Shown here: positions 35,650 to 45,248 of the stretch, piece by piece
How the letters are laid out: each line of letters opens with the position of its first letter
Numbering within the stretch: the stretch's first letter is position 1
Assembly: GCA_021228405.1 (NCBI GenBank)
Contig: JAJQRF010000005.1
Coordinates: 124,001-188,000 of the forward strand
Source of the DNA: Pyrinomonadaceae bacterium
Lineage (GTDB): Bacteria > Acidobacteriota > Blastocatellia > Pyrinomonadales > Pyrinomonadaceae
DNA length: 64,000 bases
Direction of reading: 5' to 3'
Made by a program: the position numbers and the translations under genes
Notes under the pieces: generated by a model
Database searches by the model: none
Seen by the model: the letters and a program-made list of their open reading frames with translations, nothing else
Told to the model about the DNA's origin: nothing

Positions 35650-36891
35650 TTAAGCCGTCACTAAACCGCCGACCGCCTGAATCGTGATGTCGATCTCCAT
35701 TCGCAGTTCTTCGGTGAGATCGGAAGTTTCCAGCATCGAGTAAAGTCCGTCGAGCGCGCCGGGGTCCTTGGTTACTTTGATAACGTGCAGTAAGGCTTTT
35801 TTGACGTTGACATCGGGATGACTTTCCAATGATTTGAATACTTTTTCGGTTTCTCCGGCTTTAATCAAAAGTGTTACGAAGGTAAAGGCTTCATACGCGA
35901 TCTTCATATCTTCGTGAACGAGCCGGTCGAACGAACGGTCAACCAAATCGGCTTCGATGGCGGCGCGGGCGGATTGCTTCATTCTGAATTCGTCATTCGT
36001 TTCGGTAATGCGCGTCCAGGCATCAGCACGATCAAAGCTGAAACGGAAAAGTCCGCGGGCGGCGGCGGCTCTGACTTCGCGCGTCGGATCGGCGCAAGCC
36101 AGCAAAATAGTTTCAAAAACCGATTGATGATCGAAATCTGAAAGAATCGAAACGGCTTTGGAACGCAGATTCGATGAAAGATCATACAGAGCGATCTGTC
36201 CGAGCGACTCGACCGAGTTTCGCGTTTTGAACGCCGCCAAAACTCTTACTGCCAGATCGCGCACTTCTTCATCTTCTTCAAACTCGTCGTGAGCTTGTTC
36301 GACGGCACTCATCAGATCGGAATTGTTCGAGATCGGCAGAGCGTTATAAGGCTTTGAAGGCTTTAGTTCGGTAAAGGTATTAATCGGAAGTTGTGAAAAG
36401 GTCTTTTTATTCATCTTTTCGCGCAAAACCGCAACTTCGATGCTTTCTTCGACCAATTCCTCTTCGACGACAGGCTTCTTACTTAAAACATTGCTCGTCT
36501 TCGGTAAACGCTTCGGATATTTTCCGCGATCTTTGGAGATCACGTTTTGATGCTTGCGAAACCATTCCATCTCCTTATCGGCATCAACGGGTTCGCCGTC
36601 TTTTCCTTTCTGTTTTTTGGATTTCGGATCAACTTCCGCCGTTCCTTCCGTTTTTTTGGTTTTATACCACCAAACAATCGCGCCGCCCAAACCGAAAAAT
36701 AAGACCAGTAGAATGATGTAATAAAGAGTATTATCCTCGGCTGGCGGGATCATTGCCTGCGTCGGCGGCTTTTGCTGGTTTTGTTGCGGCACCTTAACGG
36801 AAGGCATCTGTGCCAGAATTTCAAAGGTAAAGAGAATCGTAAGAGAGATAATTCCGGCTGTTTTATTTCGTAATAAAGAAAGCTTCTGCAT
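35650..36891 (-). CDS. Membrane protein with HEAT-like repeats, 413 aa
   Basis: A signal-like N-terminus (about 1-28) and a second membrane helix (about 55-75, YYIILLVLFFGLGGAIVWWY) place a Gln/Pro-rich loop outside and a long soluble part inside. Residues ~205-400 hold about five HEAT repeats (for instance VRDLAVRVLAAFKTRNSVESL and TREVRAAAARGLFRF). Likely a protein-protein interaction platform at the membrane. Not linked to neighbours. Confidence 0.8.
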   Translation of the reverse strand: MQKLSLLRNKTAGIISLTILFTFEILAQMPSVKVPQQNQQKPPTQAMIPPAEDNTLYYIILLVLFFGLGGAIVWWYKTKKTEGTAEVDPKSKKQKGKDGEPVDADKEMEWFRKHQNVISKDRGKYPKRLPKTSNVLSKKPVVEEELVEESIEVAVLREKMNKKTFSQLPINTFTELKPSKPYNALPISNNSDLMSAVEQAHDEFEEDEEVRDLAVRVLAAFKTRNSVESLGQIALYDLSSNLRSKAVSILSDFDHQSVFETILLACADPTREVRAAAARGLFRFSFDRADAWTRITETNDEFRMKQSARAAIEADLVDRSFDRLVHEDMKIAYEAFTFVTLLIKAGETEKVFKSLESHPDVNVKKALLHVIKVTKDPGALDGLYSMLETSDLTEELRMEIDITIQAVGGLVTA

Positions 36892-37162
36892 AACTTTGTA
36901 AAAACTAAACTATGATTTTAAGTAGGATTTTGCGGTTTTTCGGATTGCATTTTTGGCAAGGGATTTCTCCGTGAAACCGAAGCCATTTTATATTATGCAC
37001 AGAATCATTATTTTTGTCACGTATTTTTTAAGTTTTTACAGTAATTTTTAACATTTTTAGGCATTTTACTTTTTCAGCCGGAGTTTCTTAATTTCAGACC
37101 TTTACCTGAAAGTATTTTCATAATAAAGTTAGTCATTCAAATCTATTTTCAAACGATAAATT

Positions 37163-38062
37163 ATGACTGGTGCTTTAACGGTTTCGGAAACTAAAATTCA
37201 GGATTTGCCGCTCATACATCGGGGAAAAGTCCGCGACGTTTACGAAGTTAGTGAAAATCAATTATTGCTGGTCGCGACAGACCGTCTTTCGGCTTTCGAT
37301 TGCGTTTTGCCGACCCCGATAAAAAATAAAGGTCGCGTTCTCACCGCGCTTTCCAAATTTTGGTTTGCTCATCTTAAAAATATAACGAGGCATCATCTGC
37401 TAACCGCCAATTTCGATGAAATGCCCGAAATCGTCCGTCAAAACGAAGAAGTTCGCGGACGCTCGATGTTGGTGAAAAAAACAAAGGTTTTTCCGGTCGA
37501 ATGTATCGTGCGCGGCTATCTCGAAGGTTCGGGTTGGAAGGATTATTTGATGACGGGCGAAGTTTGCGGGCACAAATTATCCGAAAACCTGAAACAATGC
37601 GACAAGCTTCCCGCACCGCTTTTCACGCCCGCGACCAAAGCCGCAAAAGGTCACGACGAAAATATCGACGAGGCGACTTTTACGGAAATTCTGGGAGAAG
37701 AAACTGCCGGGAAACTCAAAACGCTTTCATTGAATATCTATAATTCGGCGGCGGAATATGCTTTGACGCGCGGAATTATCATTGCCGATACGAAGTTTGA
37801 ATTCGGTTTGGATGAAAACGGTGATATTTTATTAATTGATGAAGTCTTGACTCCCGACTCTTCCCGGTTCTGGTCTGTCGAAAACTATGCCCCCGGCAAA
37901 GCCCAGCCGTCTTTCGACAAACAATTCGTGCGTGAATATTTGGAAACGCTCGATTGGAACAAACAACCGCCTGCCCCGGCTTTACCGAATGAAATTGCCG
38001 ACGCAACGACCGAAAGATATTTGTCGGCTTATAAATTATTGACAGGAAAAGAACTTCTTTAA
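37163..38062 (+). CDS. purC: Phosphoribosylaminoimidazole-succinocarboxamide synthase
   Basis: SAICAR synthase of purine biosynthesis (299 aa, usual for the SAICAR_synt class). Seen: LPLIHRGKVRDVYE (about 15-28), TDRLSAFDCVLP (about 40-51), the PVECIVRGYLEGSGWKDY segment (about 112-130), LIDEVLTPDSSRFW (about 222-235) and the C-terminal FDKQFVREYLE. The 5' region (36892-37162) has no motif that I recognise, including no purine riboswitch. Seven bases separate its stop from the next gene. Confidence 0.97.
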   Translation: MTGALTVSETKIQDLPLIHRGKVRDVYEVSENQLLLVATDRLSAFDCVLPTPIKNKGRVLTALSKFWFAHLKNITRHHLLTANFDEMPEIVRQNEEVRGRSMLVKKTKVFPVECIVRGYLEGSGWKDYLMTGEVCGHKLSENLKQCDKLPAPLFTPATKAAKGHDENIDEATFTEILGEETAGKLKTLSLNIYNSAAEYALTRGIIIADTKFEFGLDENGDILLIDEVLTPDSSRFWSVENYAPGKAQPSFDKQFVREYLETLDWNKQPPAPALPNEIADATTERYLSAYKLLTGKELL

Positions 38063-38069
38063 TTCGATT

Positions 38070-38315
38070 ATGCAGATACGGACACGAATGGAATTGTTGA
38101 TCGAGGAAATGCTCGACGGACGGATTTTTTTAAATGAAGCGATGACCGAATTTGAAAAGCTGTATATTCAAAAAGCGTTGGAACGCAACAACGAGCATTT
38201 GTCGAAAACCGCCAGCGCGCTCGGCATCCACCGCAACACTCTCTCAAAACGCGTATCAAATTATCAAACCGCACCGAAAACGGCGAAAAGACTGATCTCG
38301 CGCCGTTCGCGTTAG
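38070..38315 (+). CDS. Fis-type helix-turn-helix protein, 81 aa
   Basis: The protein resembles the C-terminal HTH_8 (Fis) domain of NtrC-type activators: FEKLYIQKALERNNEHLSKTASALGIHRNTLSKRVSNY (about 29-66, here split), with a short helical N-terminus. Stand-alone versions in bacteria bind DNA as dimers; targets unknown. It follows purC by 7 bp and its 3' end overlaps the convergent MOSC gene by 4 bp. Start chosen at 38070; a later ATG at 38088 is possible. Confidence 0.8.
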   Translation: MQIRTRMELLIEEMLDGRIFLNEAMTEFEKLYIQKALERNNEHLSKTASALGIHRNTLSKRVSNYQTAPKTAKRLISRRSR

Positions 38316-39121
38316 TTTTTCGTTTCGATCACTTCGATACTGTCGCCGACTTTTATAAAACTTCCCGCTTTATCTGCGATCAGATTTTGTCCGAATAAAA
38401 CCTTCCCGTTTTTCGTCCTGTATTTTGCCAGAGTTTTGAGCGGTTCCTTGCCGTCTTTTTCGCCCGTTTCCTGTTCGACGGTCGTTAAAACGCAACGCGC
38501 ACAAGGCTTGACGACGTGAAAGACCGTTTCTCCGATCCTGATTTTTTTCCAATTGTCTTCAGCAAAAGCCACGGCTCCCGAAACCACCAGATTCGGGCGA
38601 AAGCGATTCATCAAAACGGGATTTTCAAGTTTTTCGTTCAGATCGTTCAGCGAATTTTCGCCGAGCAAAAGAAACGGATAAGCGTCCGCAAAACTGACAA
38701 TATCCTTATATTTTCTGACTGCATAGTAAGGTTCGACCGCTCTTTTTGAAGTTCCGGGCATCACTACGAGTTTGCAATTCGTCCCAAGAAAATCCGAAAA
38801 CCATTGATTTATATTATCTTCATAAACATTTGATTTAACGCGGCTGCTCCAGATTTTCGCACTCGCCGTTTTCTCAACGACGGCATCAAAACGAATCTCC
38901 AGATTCTTGTCGTTTGCGGAAACCGTCAAAGATTCGCCGTTTACTTTTACTTCGATCAACGCCATTTTCGGAAATTCGCGCTGGGTCATAAATTGGTTGT
39001 TCTCATCGACCAAAAGCCAACGGCGGTCAAACTCCAAACCGCGTTCTTCGACCAGAGCGTTGGCGAGCGAAATTCCCTTCAAAGACTTTATGGGATAGAT
39101 ATTTATTTCGGATAAGATCAT
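38312..39121 (-). CDS. MOSC domain protein, YcbX/YiiM-like
   Basis: 269 aa with an N-terminal MOSC_N barrel (IYPIKSLKGISL, FDRRWLLVD, QREFPKMALI) and the MOSC domain carrying the conserved Cys region FHVVKPCARCVLTTV (about 205-219). MOSC proteins bind sulfur or molybdenum-cofactor-related ligands (as in molybdenum cofactor sulfurase and N-hydroxylated base reductases). With a Mo hydroxylase locus 13 kb away, a role in reduction of N-hydroxylated compounds is possible but unproven. Convergent with the Fis-type gene. Confidence 0.88.
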   Translation of the reverse strand: MILSEINIYPIKSLKGISLANALVEERGLEFDRRWLLVDENNQFMTQREFPKMALIEVKVNGESLTVSANDKNLEIRFDAVVEKTASAKIWSSRVKSNVYEDNINQWFSDFLGTNCKLVVMPGTSKRAVEPYYAVRKYKDIVSFADAYPFLLLGENSLNDLNEKLENPVLMNRFRPNLVVSGAVAFAEDNWKKIRIGETVFHVVKPCARCVLTTVEQETGEKDGKEPLKTLAKYRTKNGKVLFGQNLIADKAGSFIKVGDSIEVIETKN

Positions 39122-39169
39122 AAACTTGACAATAGCATCATCAGATTTTCTAAAATATATTCAGCAGAC

Positions 39170-39198
39170 TTGACAGTTAAACTATGTTTGCATAAACT
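39170..39198 (+). promoter_or_regulatory. Sigma-70 type promoter of groESL
   Basis: TTGACA (39170-39175), a 17-bp spacer and TAAACT (39193-39198). The -10 region overlaps the CIRCE operator, so HrcA binding would block polymerase. Confidence 0.7.
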
Positions 39199-39223
39199 AG
39201 CACTTTCGGAGAGAGAGTGCTAG
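39197..39223 (+). promoter_or_regulatory. CIRCE operator (HrcA site)
   Basis: Arms CTAGCACTT (39197-39205) and GAGTGCTAG (39215-39223) flank a 9-bp spacer, matching CIRCE (TTAGCACTC-N9-GAGTGCTAA) with four arm differences, all near the ends. It lies 76 bp upstream of groES. This predicts HrcA-mediated heat-shock control of groESL. Confidence 0.85.
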
Positions 39224-39298
39224 AAACAACATTTTTGCCCTTTCTGTCCGCGTTATTATCCTAAATTTTTATCAATATCAAAAGGAGTAAGAAACAAT

Positions 39299-39622
39299 AT
39301 GGCAACAAACATTAAACCATTACATGACAGAGTTATCGTTCGTCGGCTCGACGAAACAAGCAATCAAACACCGGGCGGACTTTTTATTCCCGATTCGGCA
39401 AAGGAAAAACCGCAGGAAGGTGAAATCATTGCCGCCGGAGCCGGGAAATATAAAGAAACCGGCGAACGCCAGACGCTTGATGTCAAAGCCGGCGACCGTG
39501 TCCTTTTTGGTAAATACAGTGGTTCGGAAATCAAAATTGACGGCGAAGAATTTTTAATTATGCGCGAAGACGAAATTTTGGGCATTATCGAACGCACGAA
39601 TCCACAGACTAATAGTTGGTAA
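39299..39622 (+). CDS. groES: Co-chaperonin GroES
   Basis: 107 aa, full-length co-chaperonin, cytosolic heptamer that caps GroEL. Typical motifs: [11 protein letters not shown] (about 6-16), the mobile loop [22 protein letters not shown] split around residue 30, and [36 protein letters not shown] ribosome-binding site. It precedes groEL by 78 bp and shares the CIRCE-controlled promoter. Confidence 0.98.
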   Translation: MATNIKPLHDRVIVRRLDETSNQTPGGLFIPDSAKEKPQEGEIIAAGAGKYKETGERQTLDVKAGDRVLFGKYSGSEIKIDGEEFLIMREDEILGIIERTNPQTNSW

Positions 39623-39691
39623 ATGGAGAGATATTAACAGTTGATTAATATCATTCGTCTTAATTATTCACAATCAATAAAAGGAGTTTAA

Positions 39692-41347
<1,656 letters not shown>

Positions 41348-41398
41348 TCCGATTTCGGATTTTCGATTTCGGATTTCGGATTTTCCAAACCAACTACA

Positions 41399-41437
41399 AA
41401 AAAGGCTTCGTTCAAATTTGGACGAAGCCTTTTTTTC
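41399..41437 (+). terminator. Terminator after groEL
   Basis: AAGGCTTCGTTC and GGACGAAGCCTT pair around a short loop (41402-41430) followed by seven T residues. Confidence 0.9.
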
Positions 41438-41489
41438 TTTTACGCAATTCAAAGCGTGATATAATTTTCTCCGTATAAAGAGGTTGAAT

Positions 41490-41759
41490 ATGACTCTAAT
41501 GATTGAATTAAACCCCGAAATTGAGGATCGTCTTAAACATCGCGCATCGGCAAAAGGTTTTGAAGTCGGCGAATATGTAAAAAAACTGATCGAAGAAGAT
41601 TCCGAAAAGTTGCGTTCGATTGACGAGATTTTCGCGCCTTTCAGAGAGAATGTCGAAAAGAGCGGCGTTTCGGAAAATGAATTGAACGATATTTTTACAC
41701 AAGCCAGAAAAGAAGTTTTTGCCGAGAGAAAAGCCGAACAAACCCCGTGCGATGCTTAA
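41490..41759 (+). CDS. Putative antitoxin, 89 aa
   Basis: Start at ATG 41490 (the TTG upstream is not needed); AGAGG ribosome-binding site. The N-terminus IELNPEIEDRLKHRASAKG is like ribbon-helix-helix antitoxins, followed by an acidic linker, and the C-terminus overlaps the PIN gene by 13 bp. This layout (small DNA-binding antitoxin then PIN toxin) predicts a type II toxin-antitoxin module with autoregulation. Confidence 0.8.
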   Translation: MTLMIELNPEIEDRLKHRASAKGFEVGEYVKKLIEEDSEKLRSIDEIFAPFRENVEKSGVSENELNDIFTQARKEVFAERKAEQTPCDA

Positions 41760-42259
41760 CTGAAATTTCCGCCGTGTTTGATTGCAATGTCCTGCTTCAA
41801 GCGATTGCAAACGGCGCGAGTCCTGCCGCCGCCTGTTTTCGTCTGGTCGAAGAAAGAGTTGTTAAGCTTTTTGTCAGCGAAGAAACTTTGAAAGAACTGG
41901 AAGAGGTTTTGAAGCGCGATTTTATAAAAATGCGTTTTGCCTTGTCTGATGAAGCGATCGGAGAATTTATCAATAATCTTCGTATTTTAGCGGAAGTTTT
42001 AACCGATGTGCCGAAATTCTTTTCCCTTGAGCGTGATGTTGACGATGAACCGTATATAAATTTAGCCGTTCAAGCCAAAGCGGATTTCATCGTAACGCGC
42101 GATAAAGATTTACTGGATTTAATGGAGGGTTACGATGCCGCAAGCAAGGAATTCCGCCAAAGATTCAGACCGTTGAAGATTATCGAACCGCTGGATTTTC
42201 TAAAAATTGTTGAAAATGAAGTGAGCAAATATTTCGATCAGACCTTAACAAGAAAATAA
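41747..42259 (+). CDS. PIN-domain putative toxin (PIN_3 family)
   Basis: GTG start at 41747 overlaps the antitoxin gene. The 170-aa product has AVFDCNVLLQAI with the first PIN Asp (residue 12), EETLKELEEVLKRDF with acidic residues, and VTRDKDLLDL near residue 120 with the final acidic pair. The PF13470 family of putative toxin RNases fits this length. Target RNA unknown. A terminator follows directly. Confidence 0.86.
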   Translation: MRCLTEISAVFDCNVLLQAIANGASPAAACFRLVEERVVKLFVSEETLKELEEVLKRDFIKMRFALSDEAIGEFINNLRILAEVLTDVPKFFSLERDVDDEPYINLAVQAKADFIVTRDKDLLDLMEGYDAASKEFRQRFRPLKIIEPLDFLKIVENEVSKYFDQTLTRK

Positions 42260-42298
42260 AAAAGGCTTCGTTCGATTTCGGACGAAGCCTTTTTTTAT
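42259..42298 (+). terminator. Terminator of the toxin-antitoxin operon
   Basis: AAGGCTTCGTTCG and CGGACGAAGCCTT form a hairpin over about 42262-42292 followed by T7. It is near identical to the groEL terminator (41399) and resembles those at 44887 and 45206, a conserved terminator style in this genome. Confidence 0.92.
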
Positions 42299-42311
42299 TT
42301 AACGGTCAAAA

Positions 42312-43259
42312 TCAATATTTCACGACCGAATCGCTGGCGATGCCCCAGGCGACTGAAAAGATGCCGTTTTGACTGCCGTTTACCCAGAAATAGCTTTGCG
42401 TTCCGCCGCGCCAGATGGCGACATCGGTTTTGCCGTCGCCGTCGTAATCGGCAGGAACGGGCACATCGCCCGCCGTTCCCCAGTTTACGCCGTTGACCGT
42501 ATTATCCGAACTTTTGATATACCACCACGTTCCCGTCGAAGGTCGCCAAAGGACGATCTCGCCGCGACCGTCGCCGTCGAAATCGGCGGGCACGAACACA
42601 TCGCCCGCGTCGCCGAAATAAATCTGCGAAGTCGTCGAGCCGTCGAAAGCCGTCGTTTTCAGAAAATGCGTGTTCGCATCAAAGCTCGAAAAATCGGCTT
42701 TGCCGTCGCCGGTCAGGTCGCCCGTTTTTACAAATTGTCCGGCGGGAGCCTGATACGAAATATTGTTTCTGTCCAGTTGATAAACGTGCACGACGTTAAA
42801 CTGCGGTTCGAGCGTAGCAATTTTCGTTCTCCCGTCGCCGTTGTAAACCTGCGGAATAGGCTTTATCACAAAATGATAGGGAATAGTCGGAGACAAGACA
42901 AAGCCGCCGAAACCGTCACGGCTTTGCTGAATCCACCAGTAATAATGATACAAACCCGTTCCGACCGTTTCCGTTCTGAAAACCGCCGTATCGAATTTGC
43001 CGTCGCCGTCGTAGTCGCCGGGGACAATCTCATCCGTGTCGAGCCCGAAAACCGAATAAGTAAAACCGTTGGTGCTTTGCAGGATATACCAGACCTTTTG
43101 TCCGCCGACGTTTCTCGTCACGGCATAATCGGCTTTCCCGTCGCCGTCGAAATCCATCATCTTGCGAAACATATTTTGCCCGTAAGCGTTTGCCGTAAAC
43201 AGGATGAGAAAAATGCCGCTGAAAGCTATCGAAAAAGTTTTCATTTTGTGTATTTTCAT
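42312..43259 (-). CDS. Secreted FG-GAP/VCBS repeat protein
   Basis: Signal peptide (about 1-27, ending ANAYG) and then about six FG-GAP-like repeats of the form DFDGDGKADYAV, DYDGDGKFDTAV, DFDGDGRGEIVL, DYDGDGKTDVAI (33-, 94-, 223-, 270- region), with calcium-binding DxDxDG loops. Such secreted beta-propeller proteins bind sugars or protein surfaces; this one lacks an enzymatic domain. Start chosen at ATG 43259, preceded by AGGGG. Confidence 0.9.
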   Translation of the reverse strand: MKIHKMKTFSIAFSGIFLILFTANAYGQNMFRKMMDFDGDGKADYAVTRNVGGQKVWYILQSTNGFTYSVFGLDTDEIVPGDYDGDGKFDTAVFRTETVGTGLYHYYWWIQQSRDGFGGFVLSPTIPYHFVIKPIPQVYNGDGRTKIATLEPQFNVVHVYQLDRNNISYQAPAGQFVKTGDLTGDGKADFSSFDANTHFLKTTAFDGSTTSQIYFGDAGDVFVPADFDGDGRGEIVLWRPSTGTWWYIKSSDNTVNGVNWGTAGDVPVPADYDGDGKTDVAIWRGGTQSYFWVNGSQNGIFSVAWGIASDSVVKY

Positions 43260-43416
43260 AAACTACCCCTTTTTTGGTTGAAATAAATTGTTGTCGGGAA
43301 ATTGTTGCTTGATTTTTAATCGAAAATCATTGAGTCGAATGACCAAATACTAGCACTCAACATCAGAAGAAGGCAAGAAAATTTTAATCGCTCGGAAAGC
43401 AAAGTTCCCGACAATC

Positions 43417-43567
43417 GCGGCTCTGCCGCCTGATGTGCGGAAAGGTTCTGCCTTTCCGGTCGTCGGTAAAAAAACCGCCCCGACGTTCGAGGCGCAGCCT
43501 CTCACATTTTCAGGAAAATATTTAGCGGAAAGGCAAAGCCTTTCCGCACATCGACAGGCAAAGCCTG
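43417..43567. repeat. Two REP-like palindromic units
   Basis: GCGGAAAGGCAGAACCTTTCCGC is read on the minus strand at about 43417-43459 and GCGGAAAGGCAAAGCCTTTCCGC at 43525-43547, each followed in its own direction by CACATC and a second, smaller palindrome (GGCGGCAGAGCCGC; CAGGCAAAGCCTG). They match the 26012-26054 copy. The two units face each other. They lie upstream of the FG-GAP gene in the 923-bp gap 43260-44182. Confidence 0.85.
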
Positions 43568-43579
43568 ACAATCTTACTG

Positions 43580-43646
43580 TTACATTCATTTTTTTATTAC
43601 ATTCATTTTTTTGTTACATTCATTTTTTTGTTACATTCATTTTTTG
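43580..43646. repeat. 17-bp tandem repeat (TTACATTCATTTTTTTG)
   Basis: Four copies start at 43580, 43597, 43614 and 43631, each 17 bp apart, in the gap before 44183. This period differs from the 21-bp arrays. Confidence 0.92.
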
Positions 43647-43809
43647 CGTGTTTCCGTTGTCAGCTCTCACTTACAGTCGGACTGCCGATATACCGCTTGA
43701 ATTGTGCTTTACATTTTTTCAAAAATCGGCTAAGTTTCTGCTTACAGAGCAAAGGTTTATGTGCTTTGTCGGTAAGACGGCGAGCGAAGGGTCGGGTGAA
43801 AATAACTTT

Positions 43810-44082
43810 TTTCTGTCAGAGTCGGCGAAAAATTCTGCGGGATTTACGTTTGATTCTCAGGAATCGGTGAGCCGCTCCCAAGCGTCCGTTTCAGACTCCC
43901 AAGAGCCTTTCGCCCTTTCTCACGAATCTGCCTTTAATTCCCAAGAGTTTTTCAATCTCTCGTGAGAGTGTTTTGCAGATGCTTCGGAGTGTTCCGAACA
44001 TTCTTCGGAGTCGTGCAAAAACTCGTCGGAGTCAGCCGATTTTTCGCGGGAGTTTTCGCCAAACTCTCAGGAGTCAGGCTCA
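43810..44082. repeat. 21-bp degenerate array (array F)
   Basis: Thirteen 21-bp units from 43810 (43831, 43852, 43873 and so on to 44082) share a TCTCAGGA/TCCCAAGA/TTCGGAGT-type core with changing flanks. The plus strand is open over much of it and a long ORF (43435-43965) would give a heptad with SQE motifs, but its start crosses the REP units and 17-bp repeat. I treat it as non-coding. Confidence 0.85.
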
Positions 44083-44182
44083 ACCCCCGCAAAAATGAGT
44101 TTTTTTTGCCACAAAATGTATTATAATCATACATATTTTGCCGATTTTACCGTTTTATTAAAAATAGAGAGGTAAAGAAAAA

Positions 44183-44845
44183 ATGGCAGACTATATTCCT
44201 GATGGCGATGCCGAAGCCATCGCCGAGGGCAGAGTCAGAGTTAATTATGCACTGGCGCATTTGGCTGAGTTAAAACTGAAATCGGACGATGTTGCACCGC
44301 TCGAAACGGCTTTGGACGAGTTTGAGGCGGCTTTTAACGAAAAGGTCGCATTGCAGGCGCAAGCCGAAGCGGGCGTGAAAAACAGCGATACTAAAAGGGT
44401 GGATTGGGAAAGGCGCGACCGTGCGTTTAACGGGCGGATGCAGGCGGAGCTTGCCGTCACGGACGAACAGCGCGCCGCGATGCTGCTCAAAGTGCGCGAT
44501 AAAGTTCCGACCGAAGCCGCGCTCATTGAAACGCATCCCGTCGGGCAGGTCGATACGTCGCAGAAATTGCGGCACGTCATCAGCTGGCGCGATTCGGGAA
44601 CGCCTAATTCAAAGGCACGACCCGACGGCGTTTGGGGTTGCGAGATTTACTACAAGATCGGCGGCAATGCGCCCGTCGATCATAAGGAATGTCAGCAAGC
44701 CGCAATGGACAGAAGCTCGCCTTACCTGTTCGAGTTTGAGGGCGAAAACGCCAACAAAACCGTCTGGTATCTGCTCCGCTGGATTATGAACAGCGGTGAA
44801 AAAGGCGCGTGGAGTCCGCTCTTTTCGGCAACCATTACGGGATAA
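44183..44845 (+). CDS. Hypothetical protein, 220 aa, with FN3-like C-terminal part
   Basis: No signal peptide. The N-terminal ~110 residues are helical and Ala/Glu-rich (ALAHLAELKLKSDD...). The C-terminal ~100 residues look like a beta-sandwich, with RHVISWRDSGTPNSKARPDG, WGCEIYYKIGG and a WYLLRWIMNSGEKGAWSPLF end, a pattern of fibronectin type III-like domains seen in hypothetical proteins of soil bacteria. GAGAGG ribosome-binding site. Function unknown. A terminator follows. Confidence 0.75.
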   Translation: MADYIPDGDAEAIAEGRVRVNYALAHLAELKLKSDDVAPLETALDEFEAAFNEKVALQAQAEAGVKNSDTKRVDWERRDRAFNGRMQAELAVTDEQRAAMLLKVRDKVPTEAALIETHPVGQVDTSQKLRHVISWRDSGTPNSKARPDGVWGCEIYYKIGGNAPVDHKECQQAAMDRSSPYLFEFEGENANKTVWYLLRWIMNSGEKGAWSPLFSATITG

Positions 44846-44886
44846 TCAATTACGAATTATGAATTAACAATTACGGATTGATGAAT

Positions 44887-44928
44887 AAAAAAGGCTTTGT
44901 TCGATCCCGGATAAAGCCTTTTTATTGT
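44887..44928 (+). terminator. Terminator after the 220-aa protein gene
   Basis: AAAAAGGCTTTGTTC and GATAAAGCCTTTTT form a hairpin at about 44888-44923, followed by a T run. Confidence 0.85.
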
Positions 44929-45027
44929 TTCCGTCAGACATTTTATTGTAAAGAATCGACCGTTTGTTTATACTTTTAGTTACTGCTCAAGGGCGGTCAA
45001 ATTTAATTACGAACGAGGGATAAATCT

Positions 45028-45177
45028 ATGGCAGACGAAAATAACAAATGCGGACACGAAGCGTGTGTTTGCGCGGTTGGCGAAAATGAAGAATATTGTT
45101 CGCCGGAATGTGAAGCGGCGGGCGCACAGGATTTGACGGGAATCGCCTGCGATTGCGGTCACGCAGGATGCAGTTAG
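45028..45177 (+). CDS. Metallothionein-like small protein, 49 aa
   Basis: ATG at 45028 follows GAGGGA. The 49-residue product holds eight Cys (8, 13, 15, 24, 28, 41, 43, 48) and two His (10, 45) in the order CGHEACVC, YCSPEC, CDCGHAGC, which matches the pattern of bacterial SmtA/BmtA metallothioneins (Cys pairs and a Cys-Gly-His motif). It is too short for default ORF calling. Predicted role: binding zinc, copper or cadmium. The terminator at 45206 follows. No regulatory metal-sensor gene is adjacent. Confidence 0.9.
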   Translation: MADENNKCGHEACVCAVGENEEYCSPECEAAGAQDLTGIACDCGHAGCS

Positions 45178-45205
45178 GCACTCCGACAAGATAGGTTAAA
45201 TTAAA

Positions 45206-45248
45206 AAAACGGAAAAGGCTTCGTAATTTTACGAAGCCTTTTCCGTTT
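45206..45248. terminator. Bidirectional terminator, overlaps App1 gene end
   Basis: AAACGGAAAAGGCTTCG pairs with CGAAGCCTTTTCCGTTT around TAATTTTA. It serves the metallothionein gene on plus and reaches into the last codons of the App1 gene (45229). Confidence 0.85.

Noticed and set aside
36892-37162. Purine riboswitch before purC
   Set aside because: I saw no conserved purine or PRPP riboswitch core in this leader.
43435-43965. 176-aa plus-strand ORF
   Set aside because: It runs through a REP unit, the 17-bp repeat and array F; the sequence changes character along its length, so it is chance openness.
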